NCBI RefSeq assembly: GCF_032163395.1
Contig: NZ_CP119968.1
Span: 3,684,001-3,748,000, forward strand
Direction of reading: 5' to 3'
Origin: Gloeocapsopsis dulcis
GTDB lineage: Bacteria > Cyanobacteriota > Cyanobacteriia > Cyanobacteriales > Chroococcidiopsidaceae
Length of the DNA stretch: 64,000 nt
The notes under the pieces were generated by a model that was not told where the DNA came from, made no database searches, and was given only the letters and a program-made list of their open reading frames with translations. Within the stretch, counting starts at the first letter, position 1; the number at the start of each line of letters is the position of its first letter. This document shows positions 1 to 9,100 of this stretch, one piece after another. A program made the translations under genes and the position numbers.

Positions 1-180
1 TTCTCCTTGGTAAACACTGAGAGAACATCCTTTGAGTGATTCTATTTTCTGATTTAACCAAAAGCCCGTACGATAAACTTTCCTAAGTTCATACGTTTGG
101 ATGACAGGCAAGGTTGATGTCGTTTCTCTTTCTTTTAAGGTAGATAATGGATTAAGCTTTATTTTTATTTCAGTATTCAT
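1..180 (-). CDS. ABC transporter ATP-binding protein, N-terminal fragment cut by window edge
   Basis: Reading the minus strand from the ATG at 180 to the window edge gives 60 open codons. After a short polar leader of about 24 residues comes YELRKVYRTGFW, then IESLKGCSLSVYQGE. This is the usual start of an ABC ATPase: a first strand with the A-loop region, then the 'sl..vs..v..Ge' stretch that precedes Walker A. Walker A itself lies beyond the edge. Such ATPases couple ATP hydrolysis to membrane transport; the substrate cannot be told from this piece. A short plus-strand frame over the same DNA is discarded as its shadow. Confidence 0.72.
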   Translation of the reverse strand, partial: MNTEIKIKLNPLSTLKERETTSTLPVIQTYELRKVYRTGFWLNQKIESLKGCSLSVYQGE

Positions 181-229
181 GGCGCTATCGTCGTATCCAA
201 AAACGCCTAGGAATTATGGCAAATTTAAC

Positions 230-742
230 TTATATTATGCTGCGATCGCCGTCAGCGTCTGTAAAATAACTTTGCCAAGTTGTAACTAATTCTCTAGCTG
301 CGCCTGTACCTTCTTGAGGAAAATCTAAGAATTCTTTATCTGTGCTAGGGTCATACGGTCCTTCTTTGAGTTCTAGTACTATAGTATCTGGAGCCAATGC
401 CACCAGGGTGTGATAAGTTCCCTCTGCAAGTTCCACACCCCGCGTATCACCCTGTGCACTAACTCGCTCTTGGTTGAGAATTTGACCTGTTTCATCCATA
501 ATAAGCATACCTAGTTCTCCTTGCAGTACTAGGAAAAACTCAAAACCATTAACTTCGGAATTTCTTCGATGTCGATGCGGGCGGACATAAGTACCAGGTT
601 GCAGAACATTCAGAAATCGTTGAACTTTTTCACCTAATTCGTGAAAGTTATAATTTTGCCGTAATCTCGGACTACTACGAGCTTTTTGAGTAATATCATC
701 TAACAAATCTTGAGTAAGACATTTATATTGAGAAGTTGTCAC
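230..742 (-). CDS. WbuC-family cupin-fold metalloprotein
   Basis: A 170-residue protein with one cupin barrel. The first metal-binding motif is PHRH near residues 55-58 with a Glu near 69, and a later His sits in GTYHTLV near 111. The layout, including the N-terminal 'Lxxxxx..AR.spR.R.NyNFH' stretch, fits the WbuC family, often found near O-antigen genes; its reaction is not established. The N-terminal basic/aromatic segment is part of the family rather than an extension. It is divergently placed from the acetyltransferase at 911, with about 170 AT-rich bases between that should hold both promoters. The family call is by motif; the function is unknown. Confidence 0.8.
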   Translation of the reverse strand: MTTSQYKCLTQDLLDDITQKARSSPRLRQNYNFHELGEKVQRFLNVLQPGTYVRPHRHRRNSEVNGFEFFLVLQGELGMLIMDETGQILNQERVSAQGDTRGVELAEGTYHTLVALAPDTIVLELKEGPYDPSTDKEFLDFPQEGTGAARELVTTWQSYFTDADGDRSII

Positions 743-910
743 GCAAGTATCCTATAAAGCTACAACCTAGTTATATCATTTTGTATTTATTATTAAGTTT
801 ATCTTTTTATCAGCGATCGTCAAGCTTTACCCAATAACTTTTACTTCTCTTTAATATATCTTTAAGTCACTTATTCGAGAAATATATTTAATTATCAGCA
901 CATAACTAAT

Positions 911-1522
911 ATGCAAGTTTTCCTGGAAACGCCGCGCTTACTTTTACGAGATTTTACTGAAAAGGATGCTGATATTTTATATGAACTTGACAGCGATCCT
1001 GATGTTATTCGCTTTGTCAATCTAGGAGTTATTAAAGGAGGAATTCCCAGTAATATAGATTATGAAACGATTAAAAACATAACTTTACCCAAGTGGCTTG
1101 ATTACTATGAACAGTATGAGACTTATGGATTTTGGGCAGCAATAGAAAAGTTAAGTAACGAGTTTATTGGTTGGTTTCACTTTCGACCTGCGTCAGACAA
1201 CTTATTTCATTTCAATTTAGGATTTTATGATAATTCAGAAATCGAATTGGGTTATCGCTTAAAAAGAGCTAAATGGAATCAAGGTTATGCAACAGAAGGT
1301 TCTAGAGCATTAATCCACAAAGGCTTTTCAGACTTAGATACACTAAAAGTTGTCTCAATGGCATTAGCAACTCATACAGCATCAATTCGGGTTATGGAAA
1401 AAGTAGGACTTAAGTTTGTCGGTAAATACTTTCACCCAGAAATTCAGCTAGAAGTCGTTAAATATGCATTGCACAGAAGTGAGTATATGATAACTTCTAA
1501 AGATAATATTACTAAGTACTGA
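911..1522 (+). CDS. GNAT-family N-acetyltransferase (RimJ/RimL type)
   Basis: A 203-residue protein opening LETPRLLLRDFTEKDAD, the standard N-terminus of RimJ/RimL-like acetyltransferases. The acetyl-CoA-binding motif A appears as ELGYRLKRAKWNQGYATEG around residues 112-130, followed by N/H..S.rvmeKvGlkfvG near 155-171. These enzymes move an acetyl group from acetyl-CoA to an amine, either a protein N-terminus or a small molecule. The target cannot be read from sequence. The downstream permease begins 20 bases later and may share the transcript. The last 20 or so residues are polar and unusual, so the C-terminal tail is probably lineage-specific. Confidence 0.85.
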   Translation: MQVFLETPRLLLRDFTEKDADILYELDSDPDVIRFVNLGVIKGGIPSNIDYETIKNITLPKWLDYYEQYETYGFWAAIEKLSNEFIGWFHFRPASDNLFHFNLGFYDNSEIELGYRLKRAKWNQGYATEGSRALIHKGFSDLDTLKVVSMALATHTASIRVMEKVGLKFVGKYFHPEIQLEVVKYALHRSEYMITSKDNITKY

Positions 1523-1541
1523 ATTAGTACAAAATTTAGCT

Positions 1542-2318
1542 GTGATTTTACCGAACTCGCTTACTTTATCTCTTGGCGGGCTAGTTGCTGGTATCCTGGC
1601 AGGCTTTTTAGGAATTGGCGGGGGAACTGTTCTAGTGCCACTAATGGTGGCATTAGGATATACCCCATTACAAGCCGTTGCAACAAGTAGCTTAGCCATC
1701 GCGATTACATCGATCTCCGGTAGTATCCAAAACTGGCGTATGGGGTATTTTGATAGTCACCGAGTGCTTTATCTAGGACTTCCAGCCTTATTCACAGCCC
1801 AGATTGGAGTTTATTTAGCTAGTAAATTTGCCTCATATCAACTGTTAATTGCTTTTGGCTTGTTACTACTAACTAATATTTATCTTGTAGATTTGAAAAA
1901 ACGCCTGATTAATCTAACAAATAGAGAACCAACTCACCGGATTAATCCAGCGATCGCTAGAGTTTGTACTGGAGGTGCGGCAGGACTCTTAGCAGGTTTA
2001 TTCGGTGTAGGGGGTGGTGTCATTATGGTACCAATGCAAATTCTACTACTAGGAGAACCAATTAAGATTGCAATTCAAACAAGCTTGGGTGTAATTATTC
2101 TCACAGCTATTTCTGCTTGTCTAGGGCATACTCTTAGTAATAATGTGCTTTTTATTCAAGGTACTCTTTTAGGAATTGGTGGATTATTAGGTGTTCAATT
2201 CAGTACTCGTATTCTACCAAAATTACCAGATAATACTGTTAGCATTGTCTTTCGTTTAACATTAGGACTACTATCGCTCTACGTGTTCTGGCAAGCTTGG
2301 CAAATTTTACACAGTTAA
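1542..2318 (+). CDS. TauE/SafE-family sulfite/anion exporter-like permease
   Basis: A 258-residue integral membrane protein built from two homologous halves. The first carries GFLGIGGGTVLVPLM followed by AVATSSLAIAITS; the second carries GLFGVGGGVIMVPM followed by AIQTSLGVIILTA. This internal duplication, with GxGGG in each half, is the signature of the TauE/SafE (former DUF81) family, whose members export sulfite, sulfoacetate or related anions or take up small organic acids. The start codon is GTG. It lies 20 bases after the acetyltransferase, so co-transcription is possible. The substrate cannot be assigned. Confidence 0.88.
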   Translation: MILPNSLTLSLGGLVAGILAGFLGIGGGTVLVPLMVALGYTPLQAVATSSLAIAITSISGSIQNWRMGYFDSHRVLYLGLPALFTAQIGVYLASKFASYQLLIAFGLLLLTNIYLVDLKKRLINLTNREPTHRINPAIARVCTGGAAGLLAGLFGVGGGVIMVPMQILLLGEPIKIAIQTSLGVIILTAISACLGHTLSNNVLFIQGTLLGIGGLLGVQFSTRILPKLPDNTVSIVFRLTLGLLSLYVFWQAWQILHS

Positions 2319-2612
2319 TAATTCCTCGTGTTGATAAAAAGCAATTACTAAAAAAAGAATTATTTAATCGATGTATTTGCGTAGTATTGAAACAACAATC
2401 AACAAGCTAAAAATCTAGAAAAAAATTGCTATAAATAATATAGTTAAAAGTAATTGTCTTTTAACTCCACAAAGTTTTTAGCTAAGTTTGAAGATAGGAA
2501 AGAGTAGCAAGAATAAACAATTGCGATTGCTAACTACAATTACCTGGGTTTGTAGCCAGATCATCTCAACTTATGTAAGTTGCGCTTTGCATTAGTAGCA
2601 GGATAAATCATA

Positions 2613-2927
2613 ATGCAGGATATTGCACTTGATAGAGATATTTTACCTACCATTTTAGCTGTAGATAGTAGCCAGATGATGCAAGAAGAAATTAAATCTA
2701 TACTGTCTGACTACTGCCGCATTTTAGTATCAAGTAATGCAGTAGACGCCTTGAGTTTAATTTACTAAGAAAAGGTTTTTTTACTGTTACTTGATATAAC
2801 TACGCCACAGCTTGATGGCATTGAACTGTGTCGTACAGTACGGAATATGTCACAATTTCACAGCTTGCCAATTATTATGCTGACAGCAAGCAATAAATTT
2901 GTTGATAAAGTTAAATATCAGGTCTAA
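2613..2927 (+). pseudogene. Response-regulator receiver-domain remnant with internal stop
   Basis: From the ATG at 2613 the frame reads ILAVDSSQMMQEEIKSIL, a CheY-like first strand with an acidic pocket, then a TAA at 2766-2768 after SLIY. In the same frame it continues EKVFLLLLDITTPQLDGIEL and LPIIMLTASNK, giving the phosphoacceptor Asp (LLLLDI) and the conserved Thr (MLTA). Family members usually have a Gln just before E-K/P here, so CAA to TAA is a plausible single change. The frame then stops at 2925-2927 before the conserved Lys (TKPF) region, so the C-terminus is also gone. With a nonsense codon and a missing end, it cannot make a working receiver domain. Confidence 0.8.
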
Positions 2928-2941
2928 GTTGATAAAAAAGC

Positions 2942-3958
2942 CTAGTCTGCGTTGGTTTTGGTAGCTCTATATGCTTGTTGCGGGCTATTCGGAGGTTTTT
3001 CTTGTTGCAGTTTTCCCAAGCGCACAAGTGGAGTTAGATATTGAGTTTGTACATAATCTTGATTGCGATCTAAAATGATGGCGATCGCAGAAGAAGATAA
3101 GCTTTTCCAAGTACAAAGCTCTATGATTGCAGTTTTTACCTCATCATGGCTTGAGCGTCTACCAAATCTTTCAATCTTAGTTCTTAATTGTTCAGGCATT
3201 TGTACTAGATAGTTTTGACGCTCATCACCCTTGGGATGGTACTCTTGTTCTCTCGAACGCAGACCCAGAACTAGCTGCTGATGATCTTGATATTGAGCGT
3301 TGGCTGTAGATGGACTCCCTAGATTAAACTTGTCTAGCTCGGTCAACTCCCCAGATAAGCTGTAATCTAGGAAGTTACTCCCTAGATTAGACTCCTCTGG
3401 CTTGGTCAACTCCCCAGATAAGCCATCGTCTACTAATGCTAAGGCGAGGGTGTAGCAGGTAGCTGATCCTTTGCCTTGTTGTTCGAGCAGTCCTAGATCT
3501 CGTAAGCGTCTCAGGTGTTGACTGGCAGTGAGAGTATCAACATCATTGGTGACACGATACACCAAATTATTAATACTTCCAGCCTTTCTCAGCACGACCA
3601 ATGCTTTAGCTTCATCATTGCTTAATCCGTAGTCTTTAAATCGTTTCAGCCATTCAATATCTTCTTGGTCAAGGAGATGATGGGTAAACAAGGTAACGTG
3701 AAAATAATCTCTATCTCGATTTGAATCAAACAGAGGTAGGGTCAAGTTTGCTTCTAACATCACCCTTCCTCCAGACCCTTTTGTTTCTGCAATGCCTATT
3801 TCATGGAGGACTGCGGCAATTTTTTTGTTACGAGTTTTTGAACCAGGTTGGTCAAGTTCATCTGTAGGTTTGAGAGAATAGCCAGGATTCCGAATTTCTA
3901 GACGATCAGAAAAGCGAATAATCTGGACAGGACTCCGTTCTCGATAGTTACGGTGCAT
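2942..3958 (-). pseudogene. C-terminal part of a frameshifted AlbA_2/RecG-like ATP-binding regulator
   Basis: The 338 codons open MHRNYRERSPVQI, which in intact RecG-like/AlbA_2 'ATP-binding' proteins directly follows NAL (consensus VNAL.HRdY). The preceding NAL ends the upstream frame at a TAATG overlap, so a 2-base gain (or equivalent) splits one gene in two. The GHKL-like part follows (IRNPGYSL, KGSGGRVML near residue 62), then a winged-helix region (SNDEAKALVVL..., LTASQHLRRLRDLGLL). A tandem repeat containing LSGELT...NLGS occurs twice around plus-strand 3318-3434. Re-initiation at the overlapping ATG could still yield a fragment. No working start signal of its own was seen. Confidence 0.75.
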
Positions 3959-4707
3959 TATAAGGCATTAACGATCGCCTCTCGAATAACTTTACGAGGA
4001 ATCAAGGGCGTTTCTCGGCGGTGAATGCCGTTTTCTGCAAGGTTGAAGGCTTTGGGGAGATCGTTAAGGACGAGGGTGGTTAATTTGGGAATGGCTAATA
4101 GTAGCGGTTCACGAATTTCGATACTTTGATAACGCTTATCTGGATCTGAAACCCACTCTTTACCTTCCACAAGGATGTAATCGATGCGGTGCATGGGAAA
4201 ATAACGTCGCAGGGCGATCGCTTTCCCAAACAATATTAATCCAGCGATGGTGGGGCAATATTCTCCTTTTTGGTTTGGGTGTCTGGCGATCGCATTGAAG
4301 CAATAGAGTAAATCTTGGTCGTTGTAGTTGAGTTCACTGGCATTGGGGTTTAGAGCAAGTCTTTCTCTGCGGTAAGCAACAATCGCTTCTGGATCTAAAT
4401 CATCGAGAGTGGTATCTAAGAGAATTGCTACCCGTCCCCTTGTTATTTCTTGCCCATACATTGCCATTAATAAAGTACCTTTTGGAAAAATCTTCGCAGA
4501 AGAGTTATCTAATCCTTCTTGTGTTATATGTTTTTCTTTTTCTTGTATTAAGTTGTAATTAACTTCTGTGGTTTTTACCCAAGGGATAGAGCCATTATTC
4601 CAATATTCTGTTTTTTCTCTATTTGGAGTTCCATCCGATTTTAATTTAGCGATTTCTCCAAGTTTCTGAACATTCCAACCTTCAGGAATAAGACTAATTT
4701 CCTTCAT
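3958..4707 (-). pseudogene. HsdS N-terminus fused to the middle of an ATP-binding regulator, frameshifted
   Basis: Residues 1-97 or so are a type I restriction specificity-subunit start: LIPEGWNVQKLGEIAKLKSDGTP, IPWVKTTEVNY, then FPKGTLLMAMYGQEITRGRVAIL. From about residue 98 the text switches to the central domain of an AlbA_2/RecG-like protein (LDDLDPEAIVAYRRER, TIAGLILFGK, REAIVNAL). The normal AlbA_2 N-terminus and the rest of HsdS are absent. This is what a deletion between two neighbouring genes of a type I restriction-modification operon would leave. The frame ends exactly where the next piece begins (see 2942-3958). A functional protein is very unlikely. Confidence 0.75.
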
Positions 4708-4760
4708 TTTTTGCGGCTTGCCACAATTTTCCTCAGTGAATAGTTTCCATTTTTAAAACC

Positions 4761-4786
4761 TCATTAATCGCTTCTGGTTCCTTCAT
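4761..4786 (-). repeat. Second copy of the hsdM 3'-end segment
   Basis: These 26 bases match 5751-5776 (inside the hsdM tail) with only a few differences. Read on the minus strand they encode KEPEAINEVLK, against EAEATNEALKK in the 5.7 kb copy. The two copies bracket the DUF29 pair and point the same way, so the DUF29 genes sit between direct repeats of the methylase end. This suggests insertion or duplication within the old restriction locus. Confidence 0.55.
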
Positions 4787-4795
4787 ACTTCATCT

Positions 4796-5253
4796 CTACC
4801 AAAACTTCTCAGTTAACAAAGCATCTACATCATTAGGAAAAGGTATGCCTTAGGAAAATTAATATCAAGAAAATTTTCTCTCATGGATTATAAAGCATCC
4901 TCATAAGATTCTATTAAAATCTCTAAAATAAAAGATTTAAGACTAGGAGAATCCTTAAATTCTTGTTTCAACTCCCTGCGAAAATTGCGAATTTCAATCT
5001 CCCAACTCTTATAACAGTCAGGAAAAGGAACATAGCATCGCTTTTACAAATGTTCCAATAAACGCACTAAAAAACTCCCTACTGCCCTATACTGACTTAT
5101 CCCCAAAGATTCAACTTCCTCAATCAAGTTCTCCCAGTCCAATTCCTCCGTATGTCTTGCCTTTAACTTATTCACAGTATCCTCAACCCAAAGAGCAAAA
5201 TCTCGATCATAGAGAGTTTTGACTTGTGTTTGTTTTATTGTTATAGTTTCCAA
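4796..5253 (-). pseudogene. DUF29 protein, decayed second copy
   Basis: The open part (5044-5253, 69 codons) is nearly identical to the neighbour over LWVEDTVNKLKAR and LDWENLIEEVESLG. It stops at EHL* where the intact copy reads EHALKRCYV. Beyond the TAA the same frame continues KRCYVPFPDCYKSWEIEI, then SPSLKSFILEIL and SYEDAL, before another stop. After a frame change it ends NDVDALLTEKFW, matching the intact copy's end (DVDSLLTEEFW). At least two in-frame stops and one shift make it a pseudogene over its full former length. Its 5' end overlaps the last bases of the intact copy. Confidence 0.8.
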
Positions 5254-5687
5254 AATTCTTCAGTTAGCAAACTATCCACATCCCTAGTAAACAGATAATC
5301 ATTTGGAAATTCTGCATCATACTCCTTACGCATATTTTTCAACGCATTCTGATAACATTCATCACTCACTTGTAAAAAATAATTTTGCAGACTCGGAGAA
5401 TCCCTAAGAATTCGGTTTAACTCTTGTTGAGTTCGAGAAATAGTTACCTCCCAACCCCGATAGCAATCAGATAACTGAACATAACACCGTTTCAAAGCAT
5501 GTTCAAATAAAGTCGTTAACCGCCTCTCTAATTCCCGTCTATCTCTCGCTCCCAAAGATTCAACCTCCTCAATCAAATTCTCCCAATCTAATTCCTCCGT
5601 ACTTCTTGCTTTTAACTTGTTCACAGTATCCTCAACCCAAAGAGCAAAATCTTTTTCATACATTGTTTTAGAGGTTTTTTGTGCCAT
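5241..5687 (-). CDS. DUF29 domain-containing protein
   Basis: A 148-residue cytosolic protein with the DUF29 layout: MYEKDFALWVEDTV at the start, LDWENLIEEVESLG near residues 34-47, then ALKRCYVQLSDCYRGWEVTI and a C-terminal PNDYLFTRDVDSLLTEEFW. DUF29 proteins are abundant and variable in copy number in cyanobacteria; no biochemical function is established. The gene is full length and overlaps the start of a decayed second copy. Both lie between pieces of a type I restriction locus, so the intact copy may be a passenger of that mobile region. Confidence 0.88.
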   Translation of the reverse strand: MAQKTSKTMYEKDFALWVEDTVNKLKARSTEELDWENLIEEVESLGARDRRELERRLTTLFEHALKRCYVQLSDCYRGWEVTISRTQQELNRILRDSPSLQNYFLQVSDECYQNALKNMRKEYDAEFPNDYLFTRDVDSLLTEEFWKL

Positions 5688-5716
5688 TAACCTTACCTCA
5701 AATAATTTTCCTTATC

Positions 5717-5920
5717 CTACCTAAACCGCCCCAAAACCTTTTTCAAAGCTTCATTAGTCGCTTCTGCTTCCTTCTCCAAAACCTCCAACTCTTCTAAAAT
5801 CTCAGCAGTTGGTCGAAACTCCTCTGGTTCTGCGACATGAATATAACGAGACGGCGAAATATTGTAATCATTACGGACAATCTCATCCGAGGTAGGTTGA
5901 AAGGAATGTCCCCTTTCCAA
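5717..5920 (-). pseudogene. C-terminal remnant of type I restriction methylase HsdM
   Basis: About 60 codons read DEIVRNDYNISPSRYIHV and then a helical acidic tail (EILEELEVLEKEAEATNEAL). NDYN[IL]SPSRY is the characteristic end of HsdM N6-adenine methylases. The catalytic NPPF/Y domain and SAM-binding region are absent, and a TAG lies two codons before the TTG that opens the frame, so there is no genuine start. It is the left-over 3' end of a type I methylase gene whose body has been lost. It fits with the hsdS piece at 3958-4707. Confidence 0.78.
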
Positions 5921-6056
5921 TTTCTAGTTTTGCAGAGACTGAATCAAAATTTAGGTTTGAGATTCAGGTTCCGCATATAGAGGTAAGATCGGTGTTGACA
6001 AGGACACGATGTCAACGCAGTCAAATAATTGGACACTCGACAGCTAGCAGCGTAAA

Positions 6057-6127
6057 GCGGGTGATGGGACTCGAACCCACGACGTTTACCTTGGGAAGGT
6101 AACATTCTACCACTGAATTACACCCGC
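6057..6127 (-). tRNA. tRNA-Gly (anticodon CCC)
   Basis: On the minus strand the 71 bases fold as a full cloverleaf. The acceptor is GCGGGTG with CACCCGC, the D arm ATTC/GAAT, and the anticodon stem TTACC/GGTAA around the loop TTCCCAA. The T arm is GTGGG-TTCGAGT-CCCAT. The anticodon is CCC. CCA is not encoded. Its 3' end faces the decayed restriction/DUF29 region, the side where tRNA-targeting elements usually insert. Confidence 0.95.
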
Positions 6128-6161
6128 GTTTGTATTAAGTAAAGTATTAAATATTATAAGA

Positions 6162-9100
6162 CTATTTACGTTGTAGTGTACTTTTTGGCTGCTCAGGAGT
6201 ATCAGATGAAGGCAAAGCTAATTGATCCTCAATGACATTTTGTCTGTGACGTTTACCAAATCCGTACTGTACTAATTTCATCAGCCGATGTTGGAAATTA
6301 TCGACATAGGTAAAAAGGACGGGTACTACCACTAACGTTAACAACGTCGAAGTTGTAAAACCACCTAACACGGCAATTCCCATAGGGCTGCGTACTTCAG
6401 CACCAGGACCAAAACCGAGGGCGAGGGGTAAAGTTCCCGCGATCGTAGATAACGAAGTCATTAAAATAGGACGCAGACGTGAGACACCAGCATTGATTAA
6501 TGCTTGTCTTTGTGAGTTTCCTTCTGCCTGATTAATGATTGTGTAATCCACCAAGAGAATCGAGTTTTTTGTCACGATGCCCAGCAGTAGCACAATACCA
6601 ATTAAGGCGTATAAACCTAAAGCTTTTTGGGCAAACATTAGTGCTAGCAGTGTACCACCCAAAGACAATGGCAACGCCACCATGATTGTGAATGGATGGA
6701 AGAAGTTGTTGTACAGCAGCACAAGAATTCCATAGATACACAGAATTGCTAGTGCTAAAGCTGTACCAAAGCGACCGAAAATTTCTTGCATAATTTCAGC
6801 ATCACCCGCTTGTTGCTGGACGACTCCTGGAGGTAGCGGATTTAACGCAGGAAGTCGATTAACAGCATCCACCGCATCTCCCAAGGCGATACCTTGTAAG
6901 TTTGCTTCTACGGAGACTTGACGCGAACGATCGTAACGGTTTATTTGTGCTGGACCACTACCAAAACGAATATCAGCAACAGCTTCTAAAGGAACCAACG
7001 AACCATTATTACTGGGAACTTGTAAATTTCTAAAAGTATTAATATCGTTGCGTGCTTCAGGGTTAATTTGAACGCGAATCGGAATTTGACGATCGCTCAA
7101 GTTAAATTTAGCCAAGTTCGCTTCGTTATCTCCTAGTGTCGCCAGTGATGCGGTGCGTGCGATCGCTTGTACCGTGACTCCTAAATCTGCTGCCCTCGCC
7201 GGATCTGGAATCACCAATATTTCTGGTTGTGCCAAACTAGCCGTCGAAGCAACTTCGACTAAGCCTGGAACTGTGCGCATTTGCCTTTCTAATTCAGCCG
7301 CAGTGCGATTTAATACTTCAGGGTTCTCACTTCTCAAAACAATCGAGAGATCTTTATTATTTCCTGCTGCACCTTGGCTTTGAAAACTAATTCTTGCTCC
7401 TGGAATTTGTGCAAATTGCGGACGAATTTGTTGTTCAAACTCGCTTTGAGAGATATCGCGATTTTGCTCAGGTTTCAGCTTAACCGTAAGTGTTGCACTA
7501 TTGACTTGCGGTGTTGCCAAAATTGTTTCCACTGCAGGATTTTGTTGAATTAAGGCTGTTGCGCGTTGTGCGACTTGCGTTGTGTCATCCAAAGTCGAAC
7601 CTGGAGGTAATTCCACCGAAACTGTAGAAATTCCCAAGTCGCCATTATCAATAAATCCTTTGGGAATCATTGGCACTAACATCAAGCTACCAATAAAGAA
7701 TGCCAAGGCAATCCCCAAGGTAGTTAAACGATGACGTAACGCCCACGTGAGCAATGATTTATAGGGCTGGAACGGTTTTTTTTGAGGTTTGATTTGAGTG
7801 TGGTGATTTCTCTTTGATTTCTTCTGCTGAAGCAAATGTGCTCCCATCATTGGCGTTACTGTCCGTGCTACCAGCGTAGAGAATATTGTAGCTACTGCAA
7901 CCGTGACACCAAAGGGTTGGAAAAATTGACCAGGAATACCCCCCATAAATGCCACAGGGAGAAACACCGCAATAATTGTTGCCGATGTCGCAATCACGGC
8001 TAAACCGACTTCCGAGGAAGAGTCAAAAGCTGCTTGACGCGCTGTTTTTCCCATCTTCATGTGTCGGTCGAGGTTTTCAATTTCTACAACAGCATCATCA
8101 ACTAAATTTCCGACAGCGAGTGCTAACGCTAACAAAGTCATGTTATTAAGCGTGTAGCCCAAACTTTGTTGAACAAAAAAGGTAGGAATAATCGATAAAG
8201 GTAAAGCTACCGCTGTAATTAACGTCGCCTGCCAATCGCGTAAAAACAGCAGAATTGTTAATACTGCTAACACGGATGCGAGAACCAAATCATGCATCGT
8301 GCTTTCATAAGACTCGCGGATAAAGTCACCCCGCGTAAAAATTAATTGCAAGTCAACATCAGCAGGTAATGTTGATTCTAATTGCGCTACCGCTTCTCTG
8401 ATGCCTTCTTCTACTGTAACGAGCGTACTACCACTACTACGCAATACTTCAAAAGCAACGACGGGTTCACTATTCAAAAAAGCAGCTTGTCGCGGTTCAG
8501 CAAAGCTGTCACTCACTTCCCCTAAACTCGACAAAGGCACATAACTGCCGTTTGGTAAGATAATTTGATAACTGCTTAAGACTTCGACACTCGCTGCACT
8601 ACCCAAAGTTCTAATTGTTTGTTCGCTGCCGCCGACTTCCGCCCGTCCTCCAGGTAAATTGGCATTGAAAGCGCGAATTTGGTCATTTACCTGCGTTGCG
8701 GTAATTCCTAAAGCTTGTAACTGTGATGGATTCAAATTAATCCGAATCTCGCGATCAACACCACCTACACGGCGAATTTGTGCTACCCCTTGCACCGCTA
8801 GTAAAGCACGGCTAATCGTTTGATCGACCAAGTTACTCAACTGTTCTACCGATTGCTGCGAAACGACAGCATAAGTCATAATTGGACCACCCGCGAATTC
8901 TAGTCGCTGGACAATCGGTTCGCTGATATCTTGCGGTAAATCTTGGCGAATTTGGGCAACTGAATTGCGGACATCATTTGTGGCGCGATCGCTATCAGTA
9001 CCCAACACAAAGTTAACAACCGTTGTAGAAACTCCGTCATTGACAGTTGAAATCATGCTGTCGATGTTTCCTAAACTCGCAACCGCATCTTCAATTTGCT

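Noticed and set aside
101-289. Plus-strand 62-codon frame
   Set aside because: It overlaps the better-supported minus-strand ABC-ATPase start and has no family resemblance.
2300-6200. Search for an integrase, transposase or att repeat marking the tRNA-side island
   Set aside because: No recombinase and no second copy of the tRNA 3' end was found, so island boundaries are not claimed.
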